Source of the DNA: Bacteroidales bacterium | GTDB lineage: Bacteria; Bacteroidota; Bacteroidia; Bacteroidales; GCA-2748055 | Assembly (NCBI GenBank): GCA_021740585.1 | Contig: JAIOZM010000003.1 | Location: 31,052 to 95,051, forward strand | Length of the DNA: 64,000 nucleotides | Reading direction: 5' to 3' | Notes under the pieces: model-generated | Told to the model about the DNA's origin: nothing | Database searches by the model: none | The model's input: the letters and a program-made list of their open reading frames with translations, nothing else | Shown here: positions 1 to 8,651 of the stretch, in pieces | Numbering within the stretch: the first letter of the stretch is position 1 | How the letters are laid out: each line of letters opens with the position of its first letter | Program-made: the position numbers and the translations under genes

Positions 1-506
1 GGCCAATGCACTCTATGACTGCCGGTATACTAATTAATTCGCTTGGACTATGTCTTGCTGCCATTACCAGAAATCCTTTTTTCCTGCTTTCTTCCATATT
101 CATCTTTTCCGTTGGGGAGATGATTTTTTCTCCTAAAATTCTCGAATATATTGGAAAAATTGCACCAAATGATAAAGCAGCTCTCTATATGGGAACACAG
201 TTTCTGCCCATTGCATTTGGAAATTTTATTGGAGGATTTATATCTGGTGGGGTATACGATAATCTGGCCAACAGAACCAGAATGACAAGGGATTTGTTAG
301 GGATAAATACAGATTTTGAATTATCACTGGATCAACTCAGTGCAAAAGCCATGGAAGAGCTTGGAATGAATTATCAGGAACTTACAGACCATTTGTGGAA
401 TCTTAATCATCCGGGTAAATTTGGAATTGTTCTTGCCGGTTTAGGACTCACAACTTTTATTGCGCTTATAATTTACGACAAGTATTTTTTTACAAAAAAG
501 GCGTAG
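1..506 (+). CDS. MFS transporter, C-terminal part (truncated by window start)
   Basis: The reading frame is open from base 3, so only the last ~168 residues of the protein are present. The visible part holds three to four hydrophobic membrane segments (about residues 5-25, 24-45, 60-82 and 140-160) separated by a polar loop of about 55 residues. The Gly-rich segment around GNFIGGFISGG and the preceding KAALYMGTQFLP resemble the last helices of major facilitator superfamily permeases, possibly of the peptide/POT-like group. Substrate cannot be told from this fragment. The gene ends 384 bp before the efflux operon and is probably not co-transcribed with it. Confidence 0.75.
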   Translation, partial: PMHSMTAGILINSLGLCLAAITRNPFFLLSSIFIFSVGEMIFSPKILEYIGKIAPNDKAALYMGTQFLPIAFGNFIGGFISGGVYDNLANRTRMTRDLLGINTDFELSLDQLSAKAMEELGMNYQELTDHLWNLNHPGKFGIVLAGLGLTTFIALIIYDKYFFTKKA

Positions 507-856
507 ATTCGGAATAAAATGCAGAAGTTTATTGTCTAAAGAATATTGTATTTTGAATTCACATTGCCTGCATTATACAGGGTTTTCAAAAAGAATTCAA
601 AAGAAGTACTTTTGCAGAATTAGTGAAATTAAGCAGAAATTAATCTGTAACAATAGTGTAGGGTAAAAATATGAGATTGCATCGCTACGTTCGCCATGAC
701 TCTGTAAGTCGTTATTAGCTTAGCGAAGCAATCTTTTCAAGACGAATGAATTTTACTGTACAAAAATCGATCTTTAACAGTTTTTATGCATAAGAGAACA
801 GAAGTTATTGCGTTTTGCATTATGATAATGATTCAGAAATTTAGCATACTTATTCT
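507..856. other. Intergenic region with a palindromic repeat
   Basis: This spacer between the MFS gene and the RND operon contains no ORF of gene-like length. Its only clear structure is the inverted repeat at 674-734, annotated separately. The right end carries the promoter element of the efflux operon. Confidence 0.6.
674..734. repeat. Imperfect inverted repeat (AGATTGC...GCAATCT type)
   Basis: Bases 674-687 (agattgcatcgcta) pair with 721-734 (tagcgaagcaatct) with one mismatch, leaving a 33-bp centre. Arms of the kind GATTGCTTCGCT / AGCGAAGCAATC are familiar as dispersed intergenic repeats in Bacteroidota genomes; that statement is from memory and not tested here. No transposase or target duplication is visible. 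It could be a REP-like hairpin at the end of the MFS transcript, although it lacks a clean T tract. Confidence 0.6.
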
Positions 857-864
857 TAGCTTTG
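857..864 (+). promoter_or_regulatory. -7 promoter element TAGCTTTG for the RND operon
   Basis: TAGCTTTG matches the Bacteroidota -7 consensus TAnnTTTG exactly and lies 26 bp before the adaptor start codon. No convincing -33 TTTG is present at the usual distance. Confidence 0.5.
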
Positions 865-890
865 CACCGCTTATTCAAAAATAAAAATAA

Positions 891-2093
891 ATGAGAAAAA
901 TTGACAGAAGAATATTAATAATCAGCGTTTTGATTTTCATCATAGGATTAAGTTTTGGGTTGATGAAGTTTTTGATTGCCCAAAAAGAAGATCCAAAGAT
1001 GCAGAAGGTGATGGAAATAAAGAGATTTGTTAAAGCTGATACCGTGAAATACGAAACAATAATTTCTTCGGTTGAGGCGCCGGGAAGATTGTCTTCTATG
1101 GCGCGTACAGATATAATTGCCGAAGCCTCGGGTAAAATTATTTTAGCTTCCATACCTCTTAAAAAAGGAAGCAGATTTAAAAAAGGAGATTTACTTTTTA
1201 CCATTTATCCTGATGAGGCAAAACTCTCCTTGTATTCGAGGAAAAGTATGTTTAAATCTACTTTGGCCAATTTATTACCGGATATGACTTTCGATTATCC
1301 GGAACATGAAGAACTTTTAAGGGACTATTTCAATAATTTGGACATAATGAAAGATTTCCCCCCCTTGCCCGAAATTACTGATTCCAAGCTGGAAATATTT
1401 CTCGCTTCCCGGAATCTGATTTCAGAGTATTACAGCATTAAAAAAGATGAACTCCAGCTAAAACGTCATAATATTTATGCACCCTACGATGGCACATATA
1501 CTGATGTTTATCTTGAGGAGTCAGCTTATACCAATACCGGTGGGAAGGTTGCTACGGCTATCAGAACCGATATACTGGTTATTGAAATTCCTCTGGAAAG
1601 ACAAGATGCGTATTGGGTAAAAATAGGTGATAAAGTTAGGGTAATCAGCGACCTGTCTAAGAAAGAATCCACTGGAAAAGTTATCCGTAAATCTGCTTTC
1701 ATCGACGAGAATACCCAGTCGCAAAGTCTCTTTGTAAATGTTTCAAATACAAATGGGAATAATTTTTTACAGGGTGAATTTGTTCATGTTGTTTTTCCCG
1801 GTCATCCTATAGATAAGGTAATGGAAATTCCCAGAAATGCTGTTTTTAATAACAATGAAGTATTTGTTATTGTTGACGGCAGACTGGAAAAGCGATTCAT
1901 AAATAAAGTAAAAGTAAATGAAACAACCTTACTGTTTAATGGTGTAAAAGAGGGCGAAATTTTGGTAACTCAGACTTTAATAAATGTGCTGGAAGGAACT
2001 CCCGTAAATGTACTGGGTTCATCCCCTGATCCACAAAAAGAAAAATCCGGAGAGCAAAGTGGACAAGGAAATAAAAAGAAGGAAAAGTCATGA
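891..2093 (+). CDS. RND efflux periplasmic adaptor (membrane fusion protein)
   Basis: A 400-residue HlyD/AcrA-type adaptor that would link the inner-membrane pump encoded next to the TolC channel. An N-terminal membrane anchor lies at about residues 7-28. It is followed by the lipoyl-like half-motifs around residues 70-110 and 195-225, a short helical hairpin between them, a beta-barrel domain, and a membrane-proximal domain ending near residue 375. The C-terminal 25 residues are a charged Lys/Gln/Gly-rich tail. The stop codon overlaps the start of the pump gene by 4 bp (ATGA), so the genes are translationally coupled. No lipobox is visible, so anchoring is by the N-terminal helix. Drug or lipid specificity cannot be assigned. 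Confidence 0.88.
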   Translation: MRKIDRRILIISVLIFIIGLSFGLMKFLIAQKEDPKMQKVMEIKRFVKADTVKYETIISSVEAPGRLSSMARTDIIAEASGKIILASIPLKKGSRFKKGDLLFTIYPDEAKLSLYSRKSMFKSTLANLLPDMTFDYPEHEELLRDYFNNLDIMKDFPPLPEITDSKLEIFLASRNLISEYYSIKKDELQLKRHNIYAPYDGTYTDVYLEESAYTNTGGKVATAIRTDILVIEIPLERQDAYWVKIGDKVRVISDLSKKESTGKVIRKSAFIDENTQSQSLFVNVSNTNGNNFLQGEFVHVVFPGHPIDKVMEIPRNAVFNNNEVFVIVDGRLEKRFINKVKVNETTLLFNGVKEGEILVTQTLINVLEGTPVNVLGSSPDPQKEKSGEQSGQGNKKKEKS

Positions 2094-5000
2094 GAAGCAT
2101 TATAGAAAAGTTTGTACAGTACCCAATTTATGCCAATCTCATCATTGCTGTATTCATAGTGGCGGGCGGGGTTAGCCTTATGTCGATGAAAAAATCATTT
2201 TTCCCGGAAGTGGAAAGCAGGATTATCGGCATTTCTGTTTTTTATCCGGGTGCTTCACCGGTGGAGATGGAAGAAGGGGTTACATCAAGAATTGAGGAAG
2301 CAATCCGTGGATTAATCGGGATAAAAGAAATCAACTCATCTTCATCCGAAAATAGTGCAAGAATTACCATAGAAACAACCGGAGAATATCCCATCGATGA
2401 AGTTTTAATGGAGGTTAAAAATGCAGTCGATGGGGTTTCCTCTCTCCCTTCGGCTGCCGAAAGGCCTATTGTATCAAAAAGCAGATCCCGGGCTCCTGCA
2501 TTACGCATGGACGTTGTTCCTGAGGAGGGGGTGGTTATGGATTTAATGACACTTAAGGAATATGCCCAGCGGGTGGAAGAGGATTTTTATAGTTCAGGTG
2601 TAATGAGTCAGATTGATTTAAGCGGCTATCCCCAACCTGAAATTTCTGTTGAGGTGAATGAAGAACAGCTTTTAAGATACAACCTCAGTTTTGAAGACAT
2701 TTCAGCCGCGATTCAACAAAACAATCAGGATGTTTCTGCCGGCGAGATTAAATCTGATGATGAAGAACTATTAATCCGGCTGCGTTCCAGAAGTACTAAT
2801 CCTGATAAAATTGGCAATATCATTTTATTCGCTCAAAAAGATGGTAGTTATATCCGAATAAGAGATATTGCAGAAGTAAAGAAAAAATTTGCCGATTCAG
2901 TGAACAAATCATGGGTGAATGGCAGAGAATCTGTTTCTATCGAAGTGGAAAAACTGCCTTCTGAGGATCTGGAAGAAATTACCGATTTTGCGCTTGATTA
3001 TATTGAAAAATTCAATACCGCCGGTAATGGAGTAAGGCTGGAAATGTCGCGTGCATATATTGAGATTCTGGATAGCCGTCTCGAGTTGCTTGCAAAAAAC
3101 GGCTTAGTTGGTTTAACTTTAATAATAATTGGATTGTCTCTGTTTTTAAGCGTGCGCTTATCTTTATGGGTGTCCTTTGGTATACCATTCAGCTTTTTGG
3201 GCATGTTTATGGCTGCCAGTGCCATGGGAATTACTATAAATATGATGTCGCTTTTTGGGATGATACTGGTAATTGGTATTTTGGTGGATGATGGTATAGT
3301 AATTGCCGAGAATATTTATCTGCATTTTGAGCAGGGGAAAAGACCAATGTTGGCCGCCGTCGATGGTACCATGGAAGTTCTTCCGGCAGTGATTACATCG
3401 GTAACGACAACAATTGTTGCTTTTGTTCCTTTATTATTTTTATCGGGTACACGAATGGAAATGATGCTGCAGATGGCCGTTGTGGTTATTCTTGCCCTGG
3501 TGTTTTCATTATTTGAAGCCTTCTTTGTTCTTCCTGCTCACCTTAGTAATCCAAAAGTTTTAAGTCGCCGCAGTCTGGAAACTAAAAATAAAGGCATAAA
3601 AAAATATTTTGACAGAGGAATGGTGTGGCTTCGGGAAAATATATATCATCACATGCTTATATGGCTTATTAAATGGAGACATGCAGTGATAGGTATTCCC
3701 GTTGGACTAATTCTTATTACTTTGGGACTGGTTATTGGAGGCCATATTAAAAACACTTTTTTTCCATCTGTCGATTTTGACCGCTTTGAAGTGAATATAG
3801 CTTTCACTCCGGGTGATGGGGAAGCACAAACTCTGAGATACCTCAAAAAATTTGAAACAGCAATTTGGGAGGTAAATAGCGATTTGATAAAAGAGTTTGA
3901 TATGGATGAAGACATGATTAGCAGAGTTTCCACTAATCTTGGGTCTGCCAGAGCCATACAGGAAAGTGGATCGCATGCCGGAAGTATTGGTGTATATCCT
4001 ATAGACCTCGAAGGTTATGAAATAACAGGATTCGATATTGCCAACAGAGTGAGAGAAAAGATCGGTCCTGTCCCTGAAGCTCTGAAATTTACTGTGGGGG
4101 GAAGAAACCGTTGGGGATCACCAATATCCGTTGGATTAATGTCTAAGAATCTTGGGGAACTGGACGAAGCAAAATACTATTTAATGGAAAGGCTAAGGGA
4201 GCTTCCTGCTCTTAAAGATATAACAGAAAGTCTGGCATTAGGTAAACAGGAAGTCAGACTTGAACTTAAGCCAAAAGCCTATTTCCTTAATCTTGACGAA
4301 AACACCATTGCCCGGCAGGTGCGTTCAGGATTTTACGGATTGCAGGCACAACGACTGCAGGAGGGTAGGGATGAATTGAGAGTGTGGGTGCGTTATCCTA
4401 AGGACAACCGGATGACCCTCGGGCAAATGGAAAAAATGAAAATTAAAACTTCTCAGGGTGAATTTCCCTTAAATGAATTGGCCACCTATCATTTTGAAAG
4501 AGGTCCTGTGGCGATAAACCGCTTTAACGGAGCCAGAGAGATCAGGGTTGAGGCAGAAACCATCGATCCTTATGCACCCATTCCTGAAATAATAGATCAG
4601 ATTGAAACCGAAATAATGCCTGAAATAACGGCTCTTTTCCCAGGGATAAGATATATTTATCAGGGACAAACACGATATAGTCAGGAGGCTCTTGTAAAAG
4701 TTAAAAAATATTTTTTAATAGCATTTCTGATTATCATATTCATTATGATAATACACTTCAGGAGTATCGATCAACCTTTGATTATAATAGCCATGATACC
4801 TTTGTCGATGCTTGGGGTTTTCTGGGGTCATGGGATACACGATAAACCCCTGTCGTTAATGAGTTTATGGGGAATGGTGGCCTTAACAGGAGTGATAATA
4901 AACGATGCCATTGTTTTTCTTGCCAAATACGATGGACTTCTGCTCGAGGGGAGAAAAGTGGTTGATGCAGTTGTTGAAGCCGGAAAAGTGAGACTTCGTC

Positions 5001-5317
5001 CCATAATACTTACATCGCTTACTACAAGTATCGGATTGTTCCCTATTATTCTTCAGAAAAGTGTGCAGGCTCAGTTTCTCATCCCAATGGCCATTAGTTT
5101 GGCTTATGGAGTAGCAATTGGCACCATATTTATTTTGATTTTTTTCCCTGTGCTGATTATGTTATTGAACGATTTCAGGGTATTCAGAAGAAAGCTTTGG
5201 ACCGGAATCAAACCTGAGAGGGAAGCAGTGGAAACCATAATTATTCTGGAGAAAAGAAAAAACCGATTTGAACATGGACCGACTCCTGAAGAACTAAAGG
5301 AGGAGGAGAATGAATAA
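2090..5317 (+). CDS. RND efflux transporter permease subunit (AcrB/MMPL-like)
   Basis: A 1075-residue inner-membrane pump of the resistance-nodulation-division superfamily, close to the usual ~1050 residues. The internally duplicated layout is visible: TM1 (about 10-30), a periplasmic porter loop, a cluster of helices (about 335-500), a second porter loop, and a final helix cluster (about 870-1030). TM4 keeps the proton-relay pair Asp400-Asp401 in ILVDDGIVIAEN. The TM10 position that is Lys in AcrB reads Asn938-Asp939 (GVIINDAIVF), so proton relay residues differ from classical AcrB. It overlaps both neighbours (4 bp and 8 bp) in a tripartite efflux operon. Substrate unknown; organic solvent, drug or lipid export are all possible. 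Confidence 0.92.
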   Translation: MRSIIEKFVQYPIYANLIIAVFIVAGGVSLMSMKKSFFPEVESRIIGISVFYPGASPVEMEEGVTSRIEEAIRGLIGIKEINSSSSENSARITIETTGEYPIDEVLMEVKNAVDGVSSLPSAAERPIVSKSRSRAPALRMDVVPEEGVVMDLMTLKEYAQRVEEDFYSSGVMSQIDLSGYPQPEISVEVNEEQLLRYNLSFEDISAAIQQNNQDVSAGEIKSDDEELLIRLRSRSTNPDKIGNIILFAQKDGSYIRIRDIAEVKKKFADSVNKSWVNGRESVSIEVEKLPSEDLEEITDFALDYIEKFNTAGNGVRLEMSRAYIEILDSRLELLAKNGLVGLTLIIIGLSLFLSVRLSLWVSFGIPFSFLGMFMAASAMGITINMMSLFGMILVIGILVDDGIVIAENIYLHFEQGKRPMLAAVDGTMEVLPAVITSVTTTIVAFVPLLFLSGTRMEMMLQMAVVVILALVFSLFEAFFVLPAHLSNPKVLSRRSLETKNKGIKKYFDRGMVWLRENIYHHMLIWLIKWRHAVIGIPVGLILITLGLVIGGHIKNTFFPSVDFDRFEVNIAFTPGDGEAQTLRYLKKFETAIWEVNSDLIKEFDMDEDMISRVSTNLGSARAIQESGSHAGSIGVYPIDLEGYEITGFDIANRVREKIGPVPEALKFTVGGRNRWGSPISVGLMSKNLGELDEAKYYLMERLRELPALKDITESLALGKQEVRLELKPKAYFLNLDENTIARQVRSGFYGLQAQRLQEGRDELRVWVRYPKDNRMTLGQMEKMKIKTSQGEFPLNELATYHFERGPVAINRFNGAREIRVEAETIDPYAPIPEIIDQIETEIMPEITALFPGIRYIYQGQTRYSQEALVKVKKYFLIAFLIIIFIMIIHFRSIDQPLIIIAMIPLSMLGVFWGHGIHDKPLSLMSLWGMVALTGVIINDAIVFLAKYDGLLLEGRKVVDAVVEAGKVRLRPIILTSLTTSIGLFPIILQKSVQAQFLIPMAISLAYGVAIGTIFILIFFPVLIMLLNDFRVFRRKLWTGIKPEREAVETIIILEKRKNRFEHGPTPEELKEEENE

Positions 5318-6632
5318 AATTTATAATTATATGAGAACGAAAATTTATACTTTCATCTTTATATTAATAGGGAGTACTACTTCTTTGTTTTCACAGGAAA
5401 AACTACTCAGCCTCTCAGATGCTATCGATTATACTCTGGCTAATAATTATGGAATTGTAATTTCTTCTTTAGAGGAAAATTCAGCCGGTTTAAATAATAC
5501 CTGGGGAAATGCGGGCAGGTTGCCTTCTGTGGGATTTGATCTTAATTCCCAAAATAATATCAGGTATGTGGATGGCTCCGGAACGACAAATAACAATCTG
5601 ATTGCAGATCTTAATGTAGGATGGAAAATTTTTGATGGATTCAGGGTCAATATTACCAAAGAGAAATTGGATTTGCTGGAAGACTTATCTCAGGGACAAT
5701 CGGCTGTTGTTATTGAAAATACCATTCAAAATCTGATGCTGGCCTATTATTATGTTCTTTTACAAGAGGAAAACCTGAAAGTTATAGAGGAGCTGTTGAC
5801 GCTGTCGAAAGACAGATACGACTATGAACTGGCTCGCTACGATATGGGAAATGCTATTTCAGTTAACGTTTTGCTCGCAAAAAACGTATGGTTAAACGAT
5901 AAAGCAGCTTGTTTAAAACAGGAATATGCAGTAAAGGATGCATACAGAACACTTAATTTTATAATGGCAGAAAAAGATAACCCGCAATGGCTTCTTATTT
6001 CTGACTTTGCAGCCGATACTTCCGGATATGAACTTTCGTCGCTAATGGAAAAAATGATTTCAAGCAATTATGTTCTTAAAAATCAGTACATTAATCAGAG
6101 TCTGAAAGAAAAGGAGAGGAAGCTTAAAGAAAGTGATTTATTACCCGATTTTAGTATTTCTGCAGGTATAAATAACACATTAAGCAGATCTGAAGTTTCA
6201 GGAAATAATGCTTCAAACACCAATACTTATAGTCCATATGGGAATTTGAGTTTTTCATACGATATATTCACTGGAGGGATCCGGAAAACTGCTGTTTCGG
6301 TGGCAAAAATTAATGCTGAAATAAGTGAAGTTCGCACCGGGGAGATGATTCATAGCTTGCAGAACGAAATGCTGGGATTATACGACAATCATTTATTGCG
6401 AATGGAATTATTAAGCCTTGCCAACGAAAACCTTGAAACAGCGGAACTAAACCTGAATATATCTGAGCAAAAGTACAAGAATGGAAGTTTAACTTCCTTT
6501 GAATATCGGGAAATTCAATTGATTCATTTGAATGCTTCATTGAGCAGACTGGTTGCAATCTATGATTTAATTTATAGTGAAACTGAGATGACCCGGTTAA
6601 CTGGGGGGTTTTTAAACTCTGTTGGGGAGTAA
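5310..6632 (+). CDS. TolC family outer-membrane efflux protein
   Basis: A 440-residue outer-membrane channel completing the tripartite pump. A signal peptide occupies about residues 1-29 ending at SLFSQ. Two successive outer-membrane-efflux domains (about 40-220 and 240-435) with long amphipathic helices follow, the usual internal duplication of TolC. The chosen ATG overlaps the pump stop by 8 bp and is preceded by an AGGAGG-like stretch, unusual for this phylum. An alternative ATG seven codons later (5331) would give a more compact signal peptide. The stop codon is immediately followed by a 14-bp tandem repeat tract. Confidence 0.9.
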   Translation: MNKIYNYMRTKIYTFIFILIGSTTSLFSQEKLLSLSDAIDYTLANNYGIVISSLEENSAGLNNTWGNAGRLPSVGFDLNSQNNIRYVDGSGTTNNNLIADLNVGWKIFDGFRVNITKEKLDLLEDLSQGQSAVVIENTIQNLMLAYYYVLLQEENLKVIEELLTLSKDRYDYELARYDMGNAISVNVLLAKNVWLNDKAACLKQEYAVKDAYRTLNFIMAEKDNPQWLLISDFAADTSGYELSSLMEKMISSNYVLKNQYINQSLKEKERKLKESDLLPDFSISAGINNTLSRSEVSGNNASNTNTYSPYGNLSFSYDIFTGGIRKTAVSVAKINAEISEVRTGEMIHSLQNEMLGLYDNHLLRMELLSLANENLETAELNLNISEQKYKNGSLTSFEYREIQLIHLNASLSRLVAIYDLIYSETEMTRLTGGFLNSVGE

Positions 6633-6642
6633 AAGAAAAGAT

Positions 6643-6724
6643 AAAAGATAAAAGTGAAAAGATAAAAGTGAAAAGATAAAAGTGAAAAGATAAAAGTGAA
6701 AAGATAAAAGTGAAAAGACAAAAG
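6643..6724 (+). repeat. Tandem repeat, 14-bp unit aaaagataaaagtg
   Basis: Five exact head-to-tail copies (6643-6712) plus a partial sixth with one change (6713-6724) sit directly after the TolC stop. The unit length is not a multiple of three and the tract is non-coding on the plus strand. Copy-number change would alter the spacing between tolC and lipA. It reads on the minus strand as a low-complexity frame, which explains a spurious antisense ORF. Confidence 0.9.
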
Positions 6725-6728
6725 GCCT

Positions 6729-6806
6729 GCACTGAGCGAAGTCGAAGTGAAAAAGATAAAAGATAAAAGGCTCGCACTGAGCGAAGTCGAAGTGAAAAAG
6801 ATAAAA
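6729..6806 (+). repeat. Two direct copies of a 33-bp element with a cactgagcgaagtcgaagtg core
   Basis: Copies at 6729-6761 and 6774-6806 are identical over 33 bp and spaced 45 bp apart. The 20-bp core has complementary ends (CACT/AGTG) and an internal CGAAGTCG near-palindrome. The element ends with the same AAAAGATAAAA string as the neighbouring 14-bp repeat, so both tracts probably arose together by slippage. It lies 18 bp before the lipA start and may shape its leader. Confidence 0.85.
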
Positions 6807-6823
6807 CATAAATATTCAGTCTA

Positions 6824-7693
6824 GTGGATTCAAAAGAAAAAGTGAGCAGAAGATTGCCCGATTGGATGAAGGTGCCCTTGCCCGATGGGGTGAAATATGC
6901 AAAAGTGAAAGCTCTTACCGAAGGAAAGCACCTGAATACTATTTGTATCAGCGGTAACTGTCCTAATAAAGCCGAATGCTGGAGCAAGGGAACGGCAACT
7001 TTTATGATTCTTGGAGAAAAATGTACCCGGAACTGTGGATTTTGTCAGGTAAAAACGATGAAACCCGATCCGGTGGATCCGGAGGAAGCTCATATACTTG
7101 CCGGGGCTATTTCTGAGATGGGATTAAAACATGCTGTTATTACATCGGTATGCCGTGATGATATCGCCGATGGTGGAGCTTCAGTTTGGGCAAATACTAT
7201 TAAGGTAGTGAAGGAAAAAAACCCGGGACTTACTATGGAAGTTCTCATTCCTGATTTTAGGGGAAATCTGAAAGATATGGATAAGGTAATTCATGAAAAA
7301 CCCGAAGTAATTTCCCATAATCTGGAAACCGTGAGAAGACTAACACCAGGATTGCGTTCGGTAGCGAGTTATGAACAAAGCCTGGGCGTATTAAGATATC
7401 TGGTAGCCTCGGGGGTGAATACTAAAACAGGTATAATGGTTGGATTGGGAGAAAGTGAAGAAGAGGTTAAGGAAACAATGCGTGATGCAAGGGCCGCAGG
7501 AGTTAATATTTTTACTATCGGGCAATACTTGCAACCTGGTCCGAAACATCATCCCATAATTGAATTTGTGAAGCCCGCTGTATTTCATGCATATAAAAGA
7601 TATGGAAAGGAAATTGGATTCGACCATATCGAAAGCAGTCCCCTGGTTCGCAGTTCCTATAATGCAGAAAAACATATCCATATTCAAAAATAG
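6824..7693 (+). CDS. lipA: Lipoyl synthase
   Basis: A radical-SAM enzyme inserting two sulfurs into protein-bound octanoyl groups to form lipoyl cofactors. All ligands are present: Cys41, Cys46 and Cys52 for the auxiliary 4Fe-4S cluster, Cys67-Cys71-Cys74 (CxxxCxxC) for the SAM cluster, and the C-terminal RSSY (about 276-279). Length is 289 residues, usual for the family. The start is GTG; the upstream in-frame codons reach a TAA at 6809 with no other start, which fixes it. It is followed after 9 bp by lipB, an operon. The lipoylated glycine-cleavage and 2-oxoacid dehydrogenase systems are the likely clients; the GcvP partner is encoded at 23081. Confidence 0.97.
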   Translation: MDSKEKVSRRLPDWMKVPLPDGVKYAKVKALTEGKHLNTICISGNCPNKAECWSKGTATFMILGEKCTRNCGFCQVKTMKPDPVDPEEAHILAGAISEMGLKHAVITSVCRDDIADGGASVWANTIKVVKEKNPGLTMEVLIPDFRGNLKDMDKVIHEKPEVISHNLETVRRLTPGLRSVASYEQSLGVLRYLVASGVNTKTGIMVGLGESEEEVKETMRDARAAGVNIFTIGQYLQPGPKHHPIIEFVKPAVFHAYKRYGKEIGFDHIESSPLVRSSYNAEKHIHIQK

Positions 7694-7702
7694 ATTATCC
7701 TG

Positions 7703-8383
7703 ATGGTAAAAACTCAATTTATAGATAAAGGACTCATTAAGTATCAGGAGGCCTGGGATTTTCAAAAAGAACTCCATAAAAAGTTGTTGGATCTGAAGCA
7801 AAGTGGAGAAAAAGTTATTGAGCAGTATTTGCTCTACTGTGAACATCCGCATGTCTATACCCTTGGGAAGAGTGGACATCAGGAAAACATGCTTATTCAG
7901 GGTGATTTTCTGAAAAAGATAAACGCAGAATTCTTTAAAATCGATCGTGGAGGAGATATCACTTATCACGGTCCGGGTCAAATTGTAGGCTATCCTGTTT
8001 TCGATCTGGAATCGATGAATATTGGTATACGAAGCTATATTGGATTGCTGGAAAATGCCGTTATCAAAACTCTGGCAGAATACAATATTCAGGCAGATCG
8101 ACTGGAAGGAGCCATTGGTGTGTGGCTGAAAAAGAACCATGAACAATCTGCTGTTAAAATCTGTGCCATCGGTGTTAAAGTGAGCAGAATGATCAGTATG
8201 CATGGGTTTGCACTAAATGTAAACACCGATCTTAACTACTTCAATTATATTAATCCCTGTGGATTTATTGATAAAGGGGTCACTTCCATGGAAAAAGAAT
8301 TAGGGGAGAAAATTAATATTAGTGAAGTGAAAACTATTTTACTGAAGTATATAAAGGAGGAATTTGCGCTTGCTATAGAGTAA
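7703..8383 (+). CDS. lipB: Octanoyl-[ACP]:protein N-octanoyltransferase
   Basis: Transfers octanoate from acyl carrier protein to lipoyl domains, supplying the substrate of LipA. The family signature RGGDITYHGPGQ is present near residues 89-100, the acceptor Lys159 lies in AIGVKVS, and the catalytic Cys186 in INPCGF. The 226-residue length is typical. It starts 9 bp after lipA and both share the upstream repeat-containing leader. A 268-bp gap follows, where a new transcription unit begins. Confidence 0.96.
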   Translation: MVKTQFIDKGLIKYQEAWDFQKELHKKLLDLKQSGEKVIEQYLLYCEHPHVYTLGKSGHQENMLIQGDFLKKINAEFFKIDRGGDITYHGPGQIVGYPVFDLESMNIGIRSYIGLLENAVIKTLAEYNIQADRLEGAIGVWLKKNHEQSAVKICAIGVKVSRMISMHGFALNVNTDLNYFNYINPCGFIDKGVTSMEKELGEKINISEVKTILLKYIKEEFALAIE

Positions 8384-8491
8384 ATTTAATGAAATCATTG
8401 TGGCTATTAACTTAGGTCCAAATAAGTTTTGTAATCTTTTTGTTTAAAAATATTTGTATTTAATATTAGGTTTAACACAAATGCTCATAAA

Positions 8492-8499
8492 TATATTTG
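8492..8499 (+). promoter_or_regulatory. -7 promoter element TATATTTG
   Basis: Exact TAnnTTTG match in the AT-rich gap between lipB and the SiaC-like gene, about 150 bp before its start. The -33 region reads TTTA rather than TTTG. Chance occurrence cannot be excluded in such AT-rich DNA. Confidence 0.3.
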
Positions 8500-8651
8500 G
8501 ATTTCTAACATTTTTTTTACTAATTTTAATAAAAAGATAAAGTCAGAGAAGTACTAAAAGAGTCTGGCCATTTATTAAAGCAAAATATTTAATAAACAAT
8601 TAATCTTTAAAATAGAGTTGATTCTTATCTAAAAATTTAAATACTATAACA

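Noticed and set aside
875..1204. 109-codon minus-strand frame
   Set aside because: Antisense to the start of the efflux adaptor; no start context or domain.
6643..6806. CRISPR array
   Set aside because: Repeats are head-to-tail without unique spacers, and no cas genes are present.
6310..6987. 225-codon minus-strand frame across the tandem repeat
   Set aside because: Its middle is the repeat read as low-complexity Phe/Leu/Ser text, and both ends are antisense to tolC and lipA.
7391..8203. 270-codon minus-strand frame opposite lipA and lipB
   Set aside because: Fully antisense to two well-supported enzymes; its residue pattern shows no domain and it is explained as a shadow frame.
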